Assembly (NCBI RefSeq): GCF_014837045.1
Contig: NZ_JACSPR010000009.1
Coordinates: forward strand, 1 to 64,000
Direction of reading: 5' to 3'
Source of the DNA: Corynebacterium gallinarum
GTDB taxonomy: Bacteria; Actinomycetota; Actinomycetes; Mycobacteriales; Mycobacteriaceae
Length of the DNA: 64,000 nt
The notes under the pieces were generated by a model. That model made no database searches, was not told the DNA's origin, and saw nothing but the letters and a program-made list of their open reading frames with translations. Below are positions 41,760 through 50,527 of the stretch, one piece after another. Within the stretch, counting starts at the first letter, position 1; each line of letters begins with the position of its first letter. A program made the translations under genes and the position numbers.

Positions 41760-42208
41760 TGCGCTGACCGGGCCGATCGCGGGGTGCTGATCAGTTCCCA
41801 GGCTGTACCGATAAGGGCGAGCAGGAGGAAACCACCCGCCGTTCCCGCCGCCTGCCACGCGGTGAATTCAGGACTCAGGAAGGTGGTGACCACCCACAGC
41901 AGGGCCCAGGCTGCCATCATCAGGCCCCACCGGATGGCGAAACCGCGCGGGGCACTCCCGGCGCGAATGGCCACCACGATGGAGAAGACGGCGAAGCTCA
42001 GGATCCAGGCCAGGGCGGTGGTGAGCAGGATGGCATGGGGGAAGTCGGTGGTGGTCCAGATGGGGGCGCCGATGGCGTAGAGGGCGCTGCCCGCGCAGAT
42101 GCCGACGAATCCGATCCAGCTGAGGGAGAAACCGGCGACGGAGTGTCGGAGTTTGTCGGCCCGGTCGAGCAGTTGCTGGGCGTCGTGGGGGTTGAGGCTG
42201 GTGCTCAT
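41756..42208 (-). CDS. Four-helix membrane protein paired with the regulator
   Basis: A 150-residue integral membrane protein with four hydrophobic segments, for example LSWIGFVGICAGSALYAIGA and AWILSFAVFSIVVAI. It resembles no named family that I can recognise. It is the first gene of the pair with the winged-helix regulator, sharing an operator. A ligand-sensing or transport role is conceivable but not supported by motifs. The start ATG at 42208 follows GGAAAGGAGG about 20 bases upstream. Confidence 0.55.
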   Translation of the reverse strand: MSTSLNPHDAQQLLDRADKLRHSVAGFSLSWIGFVGICAGSALYAIGAPIWTTTDFPHAILLTTALAWILSFAVFSIVVAIRAGSAPRGFAIRWGLMMAAWALLWVVTTFLSPEFTAWQAAGTAGGFLLLALIGTAWELISTPRSARSAQ

Positions 42209-42239
42209 GGTGGGGGCCTTCCGGAAAGGAGGGAGAAAG

Positions 42240-42260
42240 TACTTTCCATTCTAGAAAGTA
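42240..42260. promoter_or_regulatory. Operator upstream of the membrane protein-regulator pair
   Basis: TACTTTC-N7-GAAAGTA is a perfect 7-bp inverted repeat. On the minus strand its centre contains the -10-like TAGAAT. A repressor bound there would block transcription, which fits autoregulation by the encoded winged-helix protein. Confidence 0.55.
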
Positions 42261-42287
42261 GATGCCGCACCGTCAAGGGTTGGATGA

Positions 42288-44681
42288 TCACCCCTGCAGC
42301 AGCGTCACCATCGCGCCCAGGAGCTTGATCGCACCGGCCTTGTTCAGGGGGTTGTTGCCATTGCCGCACTTGGGGGACTGGACACAGCTCGGGCACCCGG
42401 ACTCGCAGGAACAGCTGCGCACCGCCTCGAAGGTGGCCTCGATCCACTCGCCGAACCGTCGGAAGCCACAGTCGGCGAAGCCGGCGCCACCCTCCATGCC
42501 GTCGTAGACAAACACGGTGGGGTACCCGGTGTCGGGGTGCAGTGCGGTGGAGACCCCGCCGATATCCCACCGGTCACAGGTGGCCAACAGTGGCAGCATG
42601 CCGATGGCGGCGTGCTCGGCGGCGTGCAGCGCACCGGGGATATCGGCCGGGGCAATCCCCATGGCGCTTAAGGCCAGTGGATCGATGGTGTAGGCCACCG
42701 CACGGGTGTTGAGTTTCTGCGGGGGAAGATACAGCGGTGTGGCATCTAGCGTGGTCCCGTCGGGCAGTTTGGTGACAAAACCGGTGACCCGGTCGGTGAC
42801 CTCCACTGCCACATTGGCCACCCACAGGCCCCCACCGGGGTTGAACACCTCATCCTCATCCGGGGAACCGGTGATGCGGATATCGGTGTCACTGCGGGCG
42901 AAGGTGGTGTACTCCGGGTTCTCCGGTCGGGCGAGTGCCAGCTGCTCGTCGATGTCGAGTTCATCGATGACAAAGTGTTCACCCTGGTGCAGGTACACCG
43001 CGCCGGGGTGGACCTGGGACATCGCGCGTGCGGCATCGATGGTGCCGAGCAGACGGCCGTCGCTTAAGTCCACGATCATGAACTCGGACCCCGATCCGCC
43101 ACGCAGGTTCACCATTTGGTGGGCGGTGTCCGGGGTGAGCTCCTGCTCCTCTGGCAGGTCACCGGCCGGCCGGTGGACCGCGAACCAGCCGCGGGGTCGC
43201 CGGCGCAGGAACCCCTCGGTGGTGAGCTCCTCCACGACCTCCCGCGCGCCAAAGGCCTCCACCTCAGCCTCGGTGAGGGGTTGTTCCACCGCCGCGCAGT
43301 AGACATGACCACGCAGGATGTGGGGGTTGGTGGGATCGAAAACGGCCGCCTCCACCGGTTTGGCCAACAGGGCATCCGGGTGGTGGACCAGGTAGGTGTC
43401 CATCGGTTCGTCGCGGGCGACCAGGATAACCAGGGAACCCTGTCCGCGCCTGCCCGCGCGGCCGGCCTGTTGCCAGAAGGAGGCGATGGTTCCGGGGAAA
43501 CCGGCGGTGACCACGGCGTCCAGCCCTCCGACATCGATGCCGAGTTCGAGGGCGTTGGTGGTGGCGACGCCGAGCAGGGTGCCGTCGTCAAGCATGCGTT
43601 CCAACCGGCGACGGTCCTCCGCGAGGTAACCGGCCCGGTAGGGGGCCACGCGCGCGCCGAAATCCGGCCGACCCAGCAGGGACAGCTCCTCCTGGGTGCG
43701 CAGGGCGACGATCTCCGCCTGGCGGCGGGAACGCACGAAGGTGAGGGTGCGCGCGCCCTCCGCGATGAGCGTGCCCATCAGGTGGGCTGCCTCCGTGCTG
43801 GCGGCCCGGCGCACCGGTGCACCGTTTTCCCCCTCCGCTCCCTCGATGAAACCGGGTTCCCACAGCATCACGGTGCGTTCCCCGGTGGGGGCGCCGTCAT
43901 CGGTGACCGCGCGCACCGGGGCGCCGATGAGGCGGGAGGCGTGGATCGCCGGATCGGTGCTGGTTGCGGACGCGAGGATCACCGTGGGGTGGGAGCCGTA
44001 GTGGGCGGCGATGCGCAACAGGCGCCGCAGCACCAGCGAGATGCCGGCGCCGAACACGCCGCGGTAGGCGTGGCACTCATCGACGACGATGAACCGCAGA
44101 TGCCGCAGCACCCGCGCCCACCGCGCATGGTTGGCCAGCAGCGAGGCGTGCACCATATCGGGGTTGCTGAACACAAACCGGGACAGTTCCCGGATGCCGG
44201 AACGGGCCTCGCCGGGGGTGTCGCCGTCATAGGGGGCGGGGTGGATGCCGGCGCCGGACAGCTCCGGGGTGGCGCGGATCAGCGAGGACGCCGCCGCCAG
44301 CTGGTCCGACCCCAGCGCCTTGGTGGGGGTCAGGTACAGCGCGCACGCCGTGGGGTCGGCGGCCAGGGTGGCCAGGATGGGCAGCTGGTACCCCAGCGAC
44401 TTGCCGGAGGACGTGCCGGTGGCCACCACCACATGATGCCCGGTCCAGGCGAGCTCGGCGGTCTCGGCCTGATGGGCATAGAGCTTGTCGACGCCCCGAT
44501 GCCCCAGCTCTTCACGCAGCCCGGCGGGCACCCACTCCGGCCACGGGGCGAAGCGGGCTGACCGCGCCGGCAGGGTGACCATGTGGGTCAACGTGGACTC
44601 CGGGTAGCGACGGGTGATGATCCCGGCGAGATCCTCGCCGAAACTCGGGGTGGCACTTCGGTGGGCGTTGATGCCTGACAT
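42288..44681 (-). CDS. MrfA-like DEAD/DEAH-box DNA helicase with C-terminal zinc-binding domain
   Basis: About 797 residues from ATG 44681. Motif I is ATGTSSGKSLGYQ, motif II is VVDECHAYRG (DECH), motif III is LASATSTDP, and motif VI is QQAGRAGRRGQ. The C-terminal DUF1998-type region carries four clustered Cys (CSCESGCPSCVQSPKCGNG) that should bind zinc or iron-sulfur. This is the architecture of MrfA/YprA, which helps repair mitomycin-type DNA damage, and it is called the helicase of the 'helicase/secretion neighbourhood' in mycobacteria (Rv3649). It could also start upstream at the Met at 44741. It follows the cspA promoter in divergent order. Confidence 0.85.
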   Translation of the reverse strand: MSGINAHRSATPSFGEDLAGIITRRYPESTLTHMVTLPARSARFAPWPEWVPAGLREELGHRGVDKLYAHQAETAELAWTGHHVVVATGTSSGKSLGYQLPILATLAADPTACALYLTPTKALGSDQLAAASSLIRATPELSGAGIHPAPYDGDTPGEARSGIRELSRFVFSNPDMVHASLLANHARWARVLRHLRFIVVDECHAYRGVFGAGISLVLRRLLRIAAHYGSHPTVILASATSTDPAIHASRLIGAPVRAVTDDGAPTGERTVMLWEPGFIEGAEGENGAPVRRAASTEAAHLMGTLIAEGARTLTFVRSRRQAEIVALRTQEELSLLGRPDFGARVAPYRAGYLAEDRRRLERMLDDGTLLGVATTNALELGIDVGGLDAVVTAGFPGTIASFWQQAGRAGRRGQGSLVILVARDEPMDTYLVHHPDALLAKPVEAAVFDPTNPHILRGHVYCAAVEQPLTEAEVEAFGAREVVEELTTEGFLRRRPRGWFAVHRPAGDLPEEQELTPDTAHQMVNLRGGSGSEFMIVDLSDGRLLGTIDAARAMSQVHPGAVYLHQGEHFVIDELDIDEQLALARPENPEYTTFARSDTDIRITGSPDEDEVFNPGGGLWVANVAVEVTDRVTGFVTKLPDGTTLDATPLYLPPQKLNTRAVAYTIDPLALSAMGIAPADIPGALHAAEHAAIGMLPLLATCDRWDIGGVSTALHPDTGYPTVFVYDGMEGGAGFADCGFRRFGEWIEATFEAVRSCSCESGCPSCVQSPKCGNGNNPLNKAGAIKLLGAMVTLLQG

Positions 44682-45002
44682 AGTGGGTAGTTTTTCGTTC
44701 TCAAAATCGGGGGTGGTTGGGCAATCACCCCCGCTGGTCATGGCGTTAAGCGGGGTTGACCTGCTGAAACTTGAGTTTATCCTGGGTAAGACTATCGCTG
44801 GCGGGGGAAACGTGAAAGACTTGTCCGCAGGTCGCAGTTTCAGTGCGTAGTGTTTAACGCTCGCAAGGATAGACGCGGGCGTCGGCATTTCAAACTGTTG
44901 ACGTTCGAGCAGCAACGGCCAGATGTCACTGAATGGTCCACACGCTGTGGGTCGTGGGGGCATCGAACCCGGTATTTTTTCCAATCAGTAAAGGTAAGAC
45001 AA

Positions 45003-45206
45003 ATGGCACAGGGCACAGTTAAGTGGTTCAACCCGGAGAAGGGCTTCGGCTTCATCGCTCCCTCCGACGGATCCGCTGACGTTTTCGTCCACTACTCCGA
45101 GATTGAGGGCAACGGCTTCCGTACCCTCGAGGAGAACCAGCTCGTAGAGTTCGAGATCGGCGAAGGCGCCAAGGGCCTTCAGGCACAGTCGGTTCGCGCC
45201 GTTTAA
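45003..45206 (+). CDS. cspA: Cold-shock protein CspA
   Basis: A 67-residue single OB-fold protein. RNP1 is KGFGFI and RNP2 is VFVHY; the start [14 protein letters not shown] is the classic CspA sequence. It binds single-stranded nucleic acid and melts mRNA structure at low temperature or in growth. The ATG at 45003 follows AAGGTAAGACAA. The upstream frame to 44850 is part of a long 5' leader, which in cold-shock genes often controls translation. A strong palindromic terminator follows. Confidence 0.95.
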   Translation: MAQGTVKWFNPEKGFGFIAPSDGSADVFVHYSEIEGNGFRTLEENQLVEFEIGEGAKGLQAQSVRAV

Positions 45207-45222
45207 ACGCAGCTGAATCAAG

Positions 45223-45252
45223 AAACCGGTAACCATGGTTACCGGTTTTTTC
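45223..45252 (+). terminator. Palindromic terminator after cspA
   Basis: The perfect palindrome AACCGGTAACCATGGTTACCGGTT is followed by TTTT. The stem has 12 bp and no extra loop. It ends the cspA transcript 17 bp after the stop. Confidence 0.9.
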
Positions 45253-45705
45253 GCGTTTCATGGGGGCTGTGGGTGCGGGTGGTTGGTGGGCAGTTCAGGC
45301 GCACCGGGTGAAGAGTGTGCGTAGTGTATGCCAGGGGAATTTTTCCCCATGTTTGCAGGAGCCCTAAATAATACTGTGTACGGTGTAGGGCAATGGCGAA
45401 CATGCCGAACAGTCCCCGCGCGGGGGCAGGGCGGTCAGGTTCCCAGGTGGTTTCCCCGGCCCGTACATGGTGTCGCGCAGAGCGTCGTACATGGTGTCGC
45501 GGCGGGGTGGCCCGGGATCGCGGGAACCCCATGAGGGGTGACGGATTCAGGGAAAGCTGCACCGGTGTGGTTATGCTTTTCAACAGAACTGGACATCCCG
45601 GCACCCGAGTGACATCGGGTGGGGATGGTCGGTGAACAACAACGTAGAAACAGTGGCCCCGGAATCCATCAGGGGCGCTGGAGTCAATGAGAGGGATGCA
45701 GCCCC
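45253..45705. other. Spacer between cspA and topA with a tandem 15-mer
   Basis: This 453-bp region has no convincing gene. The 15-mer GTACATGGTGTCGCG occurs twice in tandem at 45463-45477 and 45487-45501 (period 24 bp). The topA promoter must lie in the second half. The minus-strand frames here are shadows. Confidence 0.5.
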
Positions 45706-48699
45706 GTGGCAGAACAACAGGGATCGCGGAAGAAGAGTCTGGTCATCGTGGAGTCGGCGACCAAGGCACGCAAGATCCAGCCGTACCTGGGTAACGACTA
45801 CATCGTTGAAGCCTCGGTCGGTCACATCCGTGATCTTCCACGTGGTGCCGCAGATGTCCCACCGAAGTACAAGAAGGAACCCTGGGCACGCCTCGGTGTG
45901 GACACCGAGCACGGTTTCTCCCCGTTGTATGTGGTCAGCCCAGATAAGAAGAAGAAGGTCGCAGACCTCAAGGCCAAGCTCAAGGAATGCGATGAGCTTC
46001 TGCTGGCCACAGACCCCGACCGTGAGGGTGAGGCCATCGCCTGGCATCTGCTCGAGGTGCTCAAGCCCCAGGTGCCGGTGCGCCGCATGGTGTTCAACGA
46101 GATCACCAAGCCGGCGATCCTCGCCGCGGTGGAGAACACCCGTGAGCTGGATGTGAACCTGGTGGATGCGCAGGAAACCCGCCGTATCCTCGACCGTCTT
46201 TACGGTTATGAGGTTTCCCCGGTGTTGTGGAAGAAGGTCATGCCGCGCCTGTCGGCTGGTCGTGTCCAGTCGGTGGCCACCCGTGTCATAGTCGAGCGGG
46301 AACGTGAGCGCATGGCGTTCATCTCCGCGGATTATTGGGATTTGTCCGCCCAGTTCCGCGGTGATGCCTCCGCGCAGGCGGATGCGGACAACCCCTCCAC
46401 CTTCAGCGCACGTCTGGCCACCATCGACGGTCAGCGTGTGGCCCAGGGCCGTGACTTCAACGACCGCGGTGAGCTGACCTCCGACGTGGTCGTGGTGGAC
46501 CAGAAGCGCGCCGAGGCACTGGCCGACGCGCTGCAGGGCCAGGAGATGTCGGTGGCCTCCGTGGAGGAGAAGCCGTACACCCGCCGCCCCTATGCGCCGT
46601 TCATGACCTCCACGCTGCAGCAGGAGTCCGGCCGCAAACTGCACTTCACCTCCGAGCGCACCATGCGCATCGCGCAGCGGTTGTACGAAAACGGTCACAT
46701 CACCTATATGCGTACTGATTCGACTTCCCTGTCGGAGCAGGGACTCAAGGCCGCGCGTGCCCAGGCCCTGGAGCTCTACGGCAGTGAGTATGTCTCACCC
46801 ACCCCGCGCACTTATGACCGCAAGGTGAAGAACTCCCAGGAGGCCCACGAGGCGATCCGCCCCGCCGGTGAAACCTTCGCCACCCCCGGTCAGCTGCATG
46901 GTCAGCTCGATGCGGAGGAGTTTAAGCTCTATGAGCTGATCTGGCAGCGCACCGTCGCCTCCCAGATGGCGGATGCCAAAGGCACCTCCATGAAGGTGAC
47001 CATTGCCGGTGCGGCCACCTCGGGGGAGAAGACCGAGTTCACCGCAACGGGCCGCACCCTGACCTTCCCCGGTTTCCTGCGTGCCTATGTGGAAACCACC
47101 CCCACCGCCGATGGTCGCGATGTGGCCGACAACGCCGAGAAGCGTCTGCCGCGCCTGACCGAGGGCGATGCCCTGACCGCCACCGATATCACCGCCGATG
47201 GCCACAGCACCAACCCGCCGGCCCGCTACACCGAAGCCTCGCTGGTGAAGAAGATGGAGGACCTCGGCATCGGGCGTCCGTCCACCTATGCCTCCATCAT
47301 CAAGACCATCCAGGACCGCGGGTACGTCTACTCCCGTGGTAATGCCCTGGTGCCGTCCTGGGTTGCCTTCGCGGTGGTCGGCCTGCTGGAGGCCAATTTC
47401 ACCTCCCTGGTCGACTATGACTTCACCTCCTCCATGGAGGATGAGCTGGACAACATCGCCGCCGGCCGCGAGGGCCGCACCGAGTGGCTCAGCGGTTTCT
47501 ACTTCGGTGACGCCGAGGCCGATGATTCCATGGCGGAATCCGTCGCCCGCCAGGGTGGCCTCAAGGCACTCGTGGACCAGAACCTCGAGCAGATCGACGC
47601 CCGGTCGGTGAACTCGCTCAAGCTTTTCGACGACGAACAGGGCCGCCCCGTCTTCGTCCGCGTCGGCCGGTACGGCCCTTACATCGAACGTGTCGTGGGC
47701 ACCACCGCCGAAGGTGAGCCGGAATATCAGCGCGCCAACCTCCCGGAGGAGACCACCCCCGATGAGCTCAGCCTCGAGGTGGCGGAGAAACTGTTCGCCA
47801 CCCCGCAGGGCGGACGCGAACTGGGTATCAACCCCGCCAACGGCCGCATGATCGTGGCCAAGGAGGGTCGTTTCGGCCCCTATGTCACCGAGCAGGTCAC
47901 CGAGGATGAGCGTGCCGGCGCGGAGGTCGAGGCCGAGAAGGTTGTCGCCGCTGAGCGCAAGGCCGAGGATGAACAGCGCGCCGCCGACGGGATGCGCGCG
48001 AAGAACTGGGAGACCAAAACCGCAGCTGCCCAAAAGGAAAAGCGTATCAACCAGCTGGTGGAGGAAACCCTCAAGCCGGCCACCGCCTCGCTGTTCAGCG
48101 GTATGGAACCCGCCACGGTCACCCTTGAGGAGGCCCTCAAGCTGCTGTCCCTGCCGCGTGAGGTGGGTGTGGATCCTGCCGATGGTGAGATGATCACCGC
48201 GCAGAACGGCCGCTATGGTCCGTACCTGAAGAAGGGTACTGATTCCCGTTCCCTGAGCAGTGAGGAGCAGATCTTCACGGTCACCCTCGACGAGGCGCGC
48301 CGCATCTACGCGGAGCCGAAGCGTCGTGGCCGCACCGCCGCGCAGCCACCGCTGAAGACCCTGGGTGACAATGACGTCTCCGGTAAGCCGATGACCGTCA
48401 AGGACGGCCGCTTCGGACCCTATGTCACCGACGGCACCACCAACGCCTCCCTACGCAAGGGCGATGTTCCGGAGTCGCTGACCGACGCGCGTGCCAATGA
48501 GCTGCTTTCTGAGCGTCGCGCCAAGGAAGCCGCCGACGGAGGTGGTGCTGCGAAGAAGACCACCAAGAAGTCGCCGGCGAAGAAGACGACCGCGAAGAAA
48601 ACCACTGCGAAGAAAACAACGGCCAAGAAAACCACCGCCAAGCGTGCTCCCCAGACCACCAAGCGCGTGGTGAAGGCCGGTTCCAGGAAGCAGTCGTAG
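45706..48699 (+). CDS. topA: DNA topoisomerase I
   Basis: A 997-residue type IA topoisomerase that relaxes negative supercoils by single-strand passage. TOPRIM features: VIVESATKARKIQPYLG, DPDREGEAIAWHL. The active-site Tyr lies in ITYMRTDSTSLSEQ. Actinobacterial topA lacks zinc fingers and ends with Lys-rich repeats; here the tail runs AKKTTAKKTTAKKTTAK, typical of DNA-binding tails. The start is GTG at 45706. Lysoplasmalogenase follows in 3 bp. Essential in relatives. Confidence 0.97.
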   Translation: MAEQQGSRKKSLVIVESATKARKIQPYLGNDYIVEASVGHIRDLPRGAADVPPKYKKEPWARLGVDTEHGFSPLYVVSPDKKKKVADLKAKLKECDELLLATDPDREGEAIAWHLLEVLKPQVPVRRMVFNEITKPAILAAVENTRELDVNLVDAQETRRILDRLYGYEVSPVLWKKVMPRLSAGRVQSVATRVIVERERERMAFISADYWDLSAQFRGDASAQADADNPSTFSARLATIDGQRVAQGRDFNDRGELTSDVVVVDQKRAEALADALQGQEMSVASVEEKPYTRRPYAPFMTSTLQQESGRKLHFTSERTMRIAQRLYENGHITYMRTDSTSLSEQGLKAARAQALELYGSEYVSPTPRTYDRKVKNSQEAHEAIRPAGETFATPGQLHGQLDAEEFKLYELIWQRTVASQMADAKGTSMKVTIAGAATSGEKTEFTATGRTLTFPGFLRAYVETTPTADGRDVADNAEKRLPRLTEGDALTATDITADGHSTNPPARYTEASLVKKMEDLGIGRPSTYASIIKTIQDRGYVYSRGNALVPSWVAFAVVGLLEANFTSLVDYDFTSSMEDELDNIAAGREGRTEWLSGFYFGDAEADDSMAESVARQGGLKALVDQNLEQIDARSVNSLKLFDDEQGRPVFVRVGRYGPYIERVVGTTAEGEPEYQRANLPEETTPDELSLEVAEKLFATPQGGRELGINPANGRMIVAKEGRFGPYVTEQVTEDERAGAEVEAEKVVAAERKAEDEQRAADGMRAKNWETKTAAAQKEKRINQLVEETLKPATASLFSGMEPATVTLEEALKLLSLPREVGVDPADGEMITAQNGRYGPYLKKGTDSRSLSSEEQIFTVTLDEARRIYAEPKRRGRTAAQPPLKTLGDNDVSGKPMTVKDGRFGPYVTDGTTNASLRKGDVPESLTDARANELLSERRAKEAADGGGAAKKTTKKSPAKKTTAKKTTAKKTTAKKTTAKRAPQTTKRVVKAGSRKQS

Positions 48700-48702
48700 A
48701 CG

Positions 48703-49422
48703 GTGACGGGGTTCATCGAACGCACCCGGCAGGGTGTCCGGGCCCTGGTCACCGCGGTTGCCGGGGCGGGCCGCGAACCTGAGCGGGCCGCCTACCTGGT
48801 GGCGGCGGATACCAACATCCTGGCATCACTGCTGGGGTGGTCTGGACCGAAGAAGGTCACCAAACCCGCTCTCATGCCCCTGTTGTCAGGCCGCGTGTGG
48901 CGTTCGGGAGCCCCGGACCGGGTTGCCGGTGTGGTGGCTTTGGCCGGCGGTTGGGCAGGTGATCTGGCGTTGATGAAACCGGATAACATCCGGGCCGGGG
49001 CCACCGGTTTCGCCGCCAACCACGCGGCTTATATCTATCTTCTGCTCAATCGGGGTGCCCGCCCCAGCATCACCCGCGTCGCCATCCGTGCTGTGCCGCT
49101 CGCCGCGGCCACGGTGCTGGCAGCCAGGAAGGCACCGGGGCTGCTGCCGGTGGTGCTCGGCTACGGCGGACTGTTGGCCACCACCTCGGTGTTGGCCGAT
49201 GATCCCGCCCTCATCAACCCCGATGATCCCGCCACGTACGGTCTCGGGCACGGGGGCAACCTGTTCCTCATCTCTGATGCGGTGCTGTTCGCCCGCGAGA
49301 CCCTCCTGACACCGGGCACCCCCGCCGCCTGTGTGGCCGACGCCACGGTCATGGGCACCTACACCGTGGCGCAGCTGCTGCTTGTCGACGGGTTGTTTTC
49401 CTCACGATCACCACTGACCTGA
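48703..49422 (+). CDS. YhhN/TMEM86-type lysoplasmalogenase-like membrane protein
   Basis: A 239-residue membrane protein with about eight helices. It resembles the YhhN/TMEM86 family: RVWRSGAPDRVAGVVALAGGWAGDLALM, then LPVVLGYGGLL and GGNLFLISDAVLFARE. Family members hydrolyse the vinyl-ether bond of lysoplasmalogens; that activity is not shown for corynebacterial members. It starts with GTG at 48703, three bases after topA, and shares its transcript, which ends at the terminator 10 bp downstream. Confidence 0.75.
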   Translation: MTGFIERTRQGVRALVTAVAGAGREPERAAYLVAADTNILASLLGWSGPKKVTKPALMPLLSGRVWRSGAPDRVAGVVALAGGWAGDLALMKPDNIRAGATGFAANHAAYIYLLLNRGARPSITRVAIRAVPLAAATVLAARKAPGLLPVVLGYGGLLATTSVLADDPALINPDDPATYGLGHGGNLFLISDAVLFARETLLTPGTPAACVADATVMGTYTVAQLLLVDGLFSSRSPLT

Positions 49423-49431
49423 GCGCACAAT

Positions 49432-49469
49432 AACGGACCGCGACACCGTCCTTGGTGTCGCGGTCCGTT
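49432..49469. terminator. Bidirectional terminator between lysoplasmalogenase and Ltp genes
   Basis: Sixteen-base arms (AACGGACCGCGACACC and its complement) enclose a 6-base loop. Located between convergent stops at 49422 and 49481, it can serve both strands. The flanking T-runs are short. Confidence 0.8.
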
Positions 49470-49480
49470 GCGGTGCGGGG

Positions 49481-50179
49481 TTAGAGATTCGCGATGGCGA
49501 AATCAGCTTCCGCCGCGGTGAACTGCTCTCCATAGGATGAGATGAGCTGGTCGTAGATCGCACCGGGGGACATGTTCATGTTCTCCTGGTAGCTGCGTGC
49601 TTTTTCCAGGGCGTTGGCGTTCCAGTCGGCCTCGATGGTGTCGATGGCGTACTGGGCCTGCTCAGGGGTGAATTGCTCTCCGTATTCGGAGATCAGCTGG
49701 TCATAGACACCCAGCTTGGACATGTGCATCGAGTCGGAGTACGACTCCGCCTTCTCCAGCGCGTTGGCGTTCCAGTCGGCCGTGACATTATCCACCGCGT
49801 ACTGTGCCGCCTCTGCGGTGAACTGTCCGCCGTATTGGGAGGTTAGCTGATCGTAGAGTCCCTGCCGGGACATGTGCATGGAGTTGGCGTAGGTATCAGC
49901 CTGACGAAGGGCGGAACGGTACTCGGTGGGGACCGAGTTGTCCGGTTCCGCAGCAACAGGAGCAGCCTCAGGTGCAGCGCTATCGGGTTCCTCCGCTGCC
50001 CAGGTGACAGAGGTGGTCGCATCGCGGTCCATGGATGCAGTGGTGGTGTCATCGCTGTCATCACCGAGGTTGGAGAAGATACTGATGGTGACAATGGCAC
50101 CGACGATGCCGGCGCCCCATTTCATGCAACCACCTTTCTTCTTCGGTGCAGCATTGTGGGGTATGGATGGGGTGGTCAT
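49481..50179 (-). CDS. Ltp-type membrane-anchored surface protein with three tandem repeats
   Basis: A 232-residue protein. An N-terminal basic segment and one membrane helix (WGAGIVGAIVTISIFSNL) precede an Ala/Glu/Pro linker and three tandem 47-51-residue repeats. Each contains an Ala/Ser-Tyr-x(2-3)-Met-x-Met-S block then YDQL followed by YG and QFT, for example MHMSRQGLYDQLTSQYGGQF, and ends ADWNANALEKA. This is the Ltp_like domain (PF07553) of host surface lipoproteins, which in phage TP-J34 causes superinfection exclusion. Here no phage genes surround it and a lipobox is not clear (GGCMKWGAG has one Cys before the helix). The frame opens at 50251; ATG 50179 fits better. Confidence 0.75.
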   Translation of the reverse strand: MTTPSIPHNAAPKKKGGCMKWGAGIVGAIVTISIFSNLGDDSDDTTTASMDRDATTSVTWAAEEPDSAAPEAAPVAAEPDNSVPTEYRSALRQADTYANSMHMSRQGLYDQLTSQYGGQFTAEAAQYAVDNVTADWNANALEKAESYSDSMHMSKLGVYDQLISEYGEQFTPEQAQYAIDTIEADWNANALEKARSYQENMNMSPGAIYDQLISSYGEQFTAAEADFAIANL

Positions 50180-50251
50180 GGCTCGGGGCTCCTGATCGGT
50201 GAGGGGGCGGGTTGATGTCTCACTGATCAAGGTAGGAGTCACACCGGACAT

Positions 50252-50527
50252 GACCGCGACGAAAAGGAGGTGATAGAACAGGTAGGCTAACCACCTCGGA
50301 TTGTAGTTGAGCTGCGCTAATGACGCCTTTAGTGCAGCCTACGGATTAGGCTGCAGGTTCGATAAGGAAGGGGTGGACTCTACTCTTCCGCCTACTTTTT
50401 CATTAACCCAGAGATCCTCTTTCCAGAAAGGGCATAAGTTAACCCAGAGATCACTACTGTTTTCTGGGAATAGGATCTCTGGGTTAAGCGGGTGGAGGGG
50501 GGCTGGGGGAGGCGTCGACAAGCTCTT
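50252..50527. repeat. Spacer with two direct and one inverted copy of a 14-mer
   Basis: TTAACCCAGAGATC occurs at 50403-50416 and 50439-50452, and its exact complement at 50474-50487. Either direct copy can pair with the inverted copy, giving alternative hairpins. It lies just beyond the cyaB stop (50528, minus strand), so it may be the cyaB terminator or processing signal. The rest of the spacer has no gene. Confidence 0.6.

Noticed and set aside
45239..45604. 121-codon minus frame between cspA and topA
   Set aside because: It crosses the cspA terminator, has no ribosome-binding site and no domain.
50283..50302. Possible DtxR iron box upstream of the Ltp gene
   Set aside because: GGTAGGCTAACC resembles the core but lacks the full 19-bp consensus; one base is missing in the left half.
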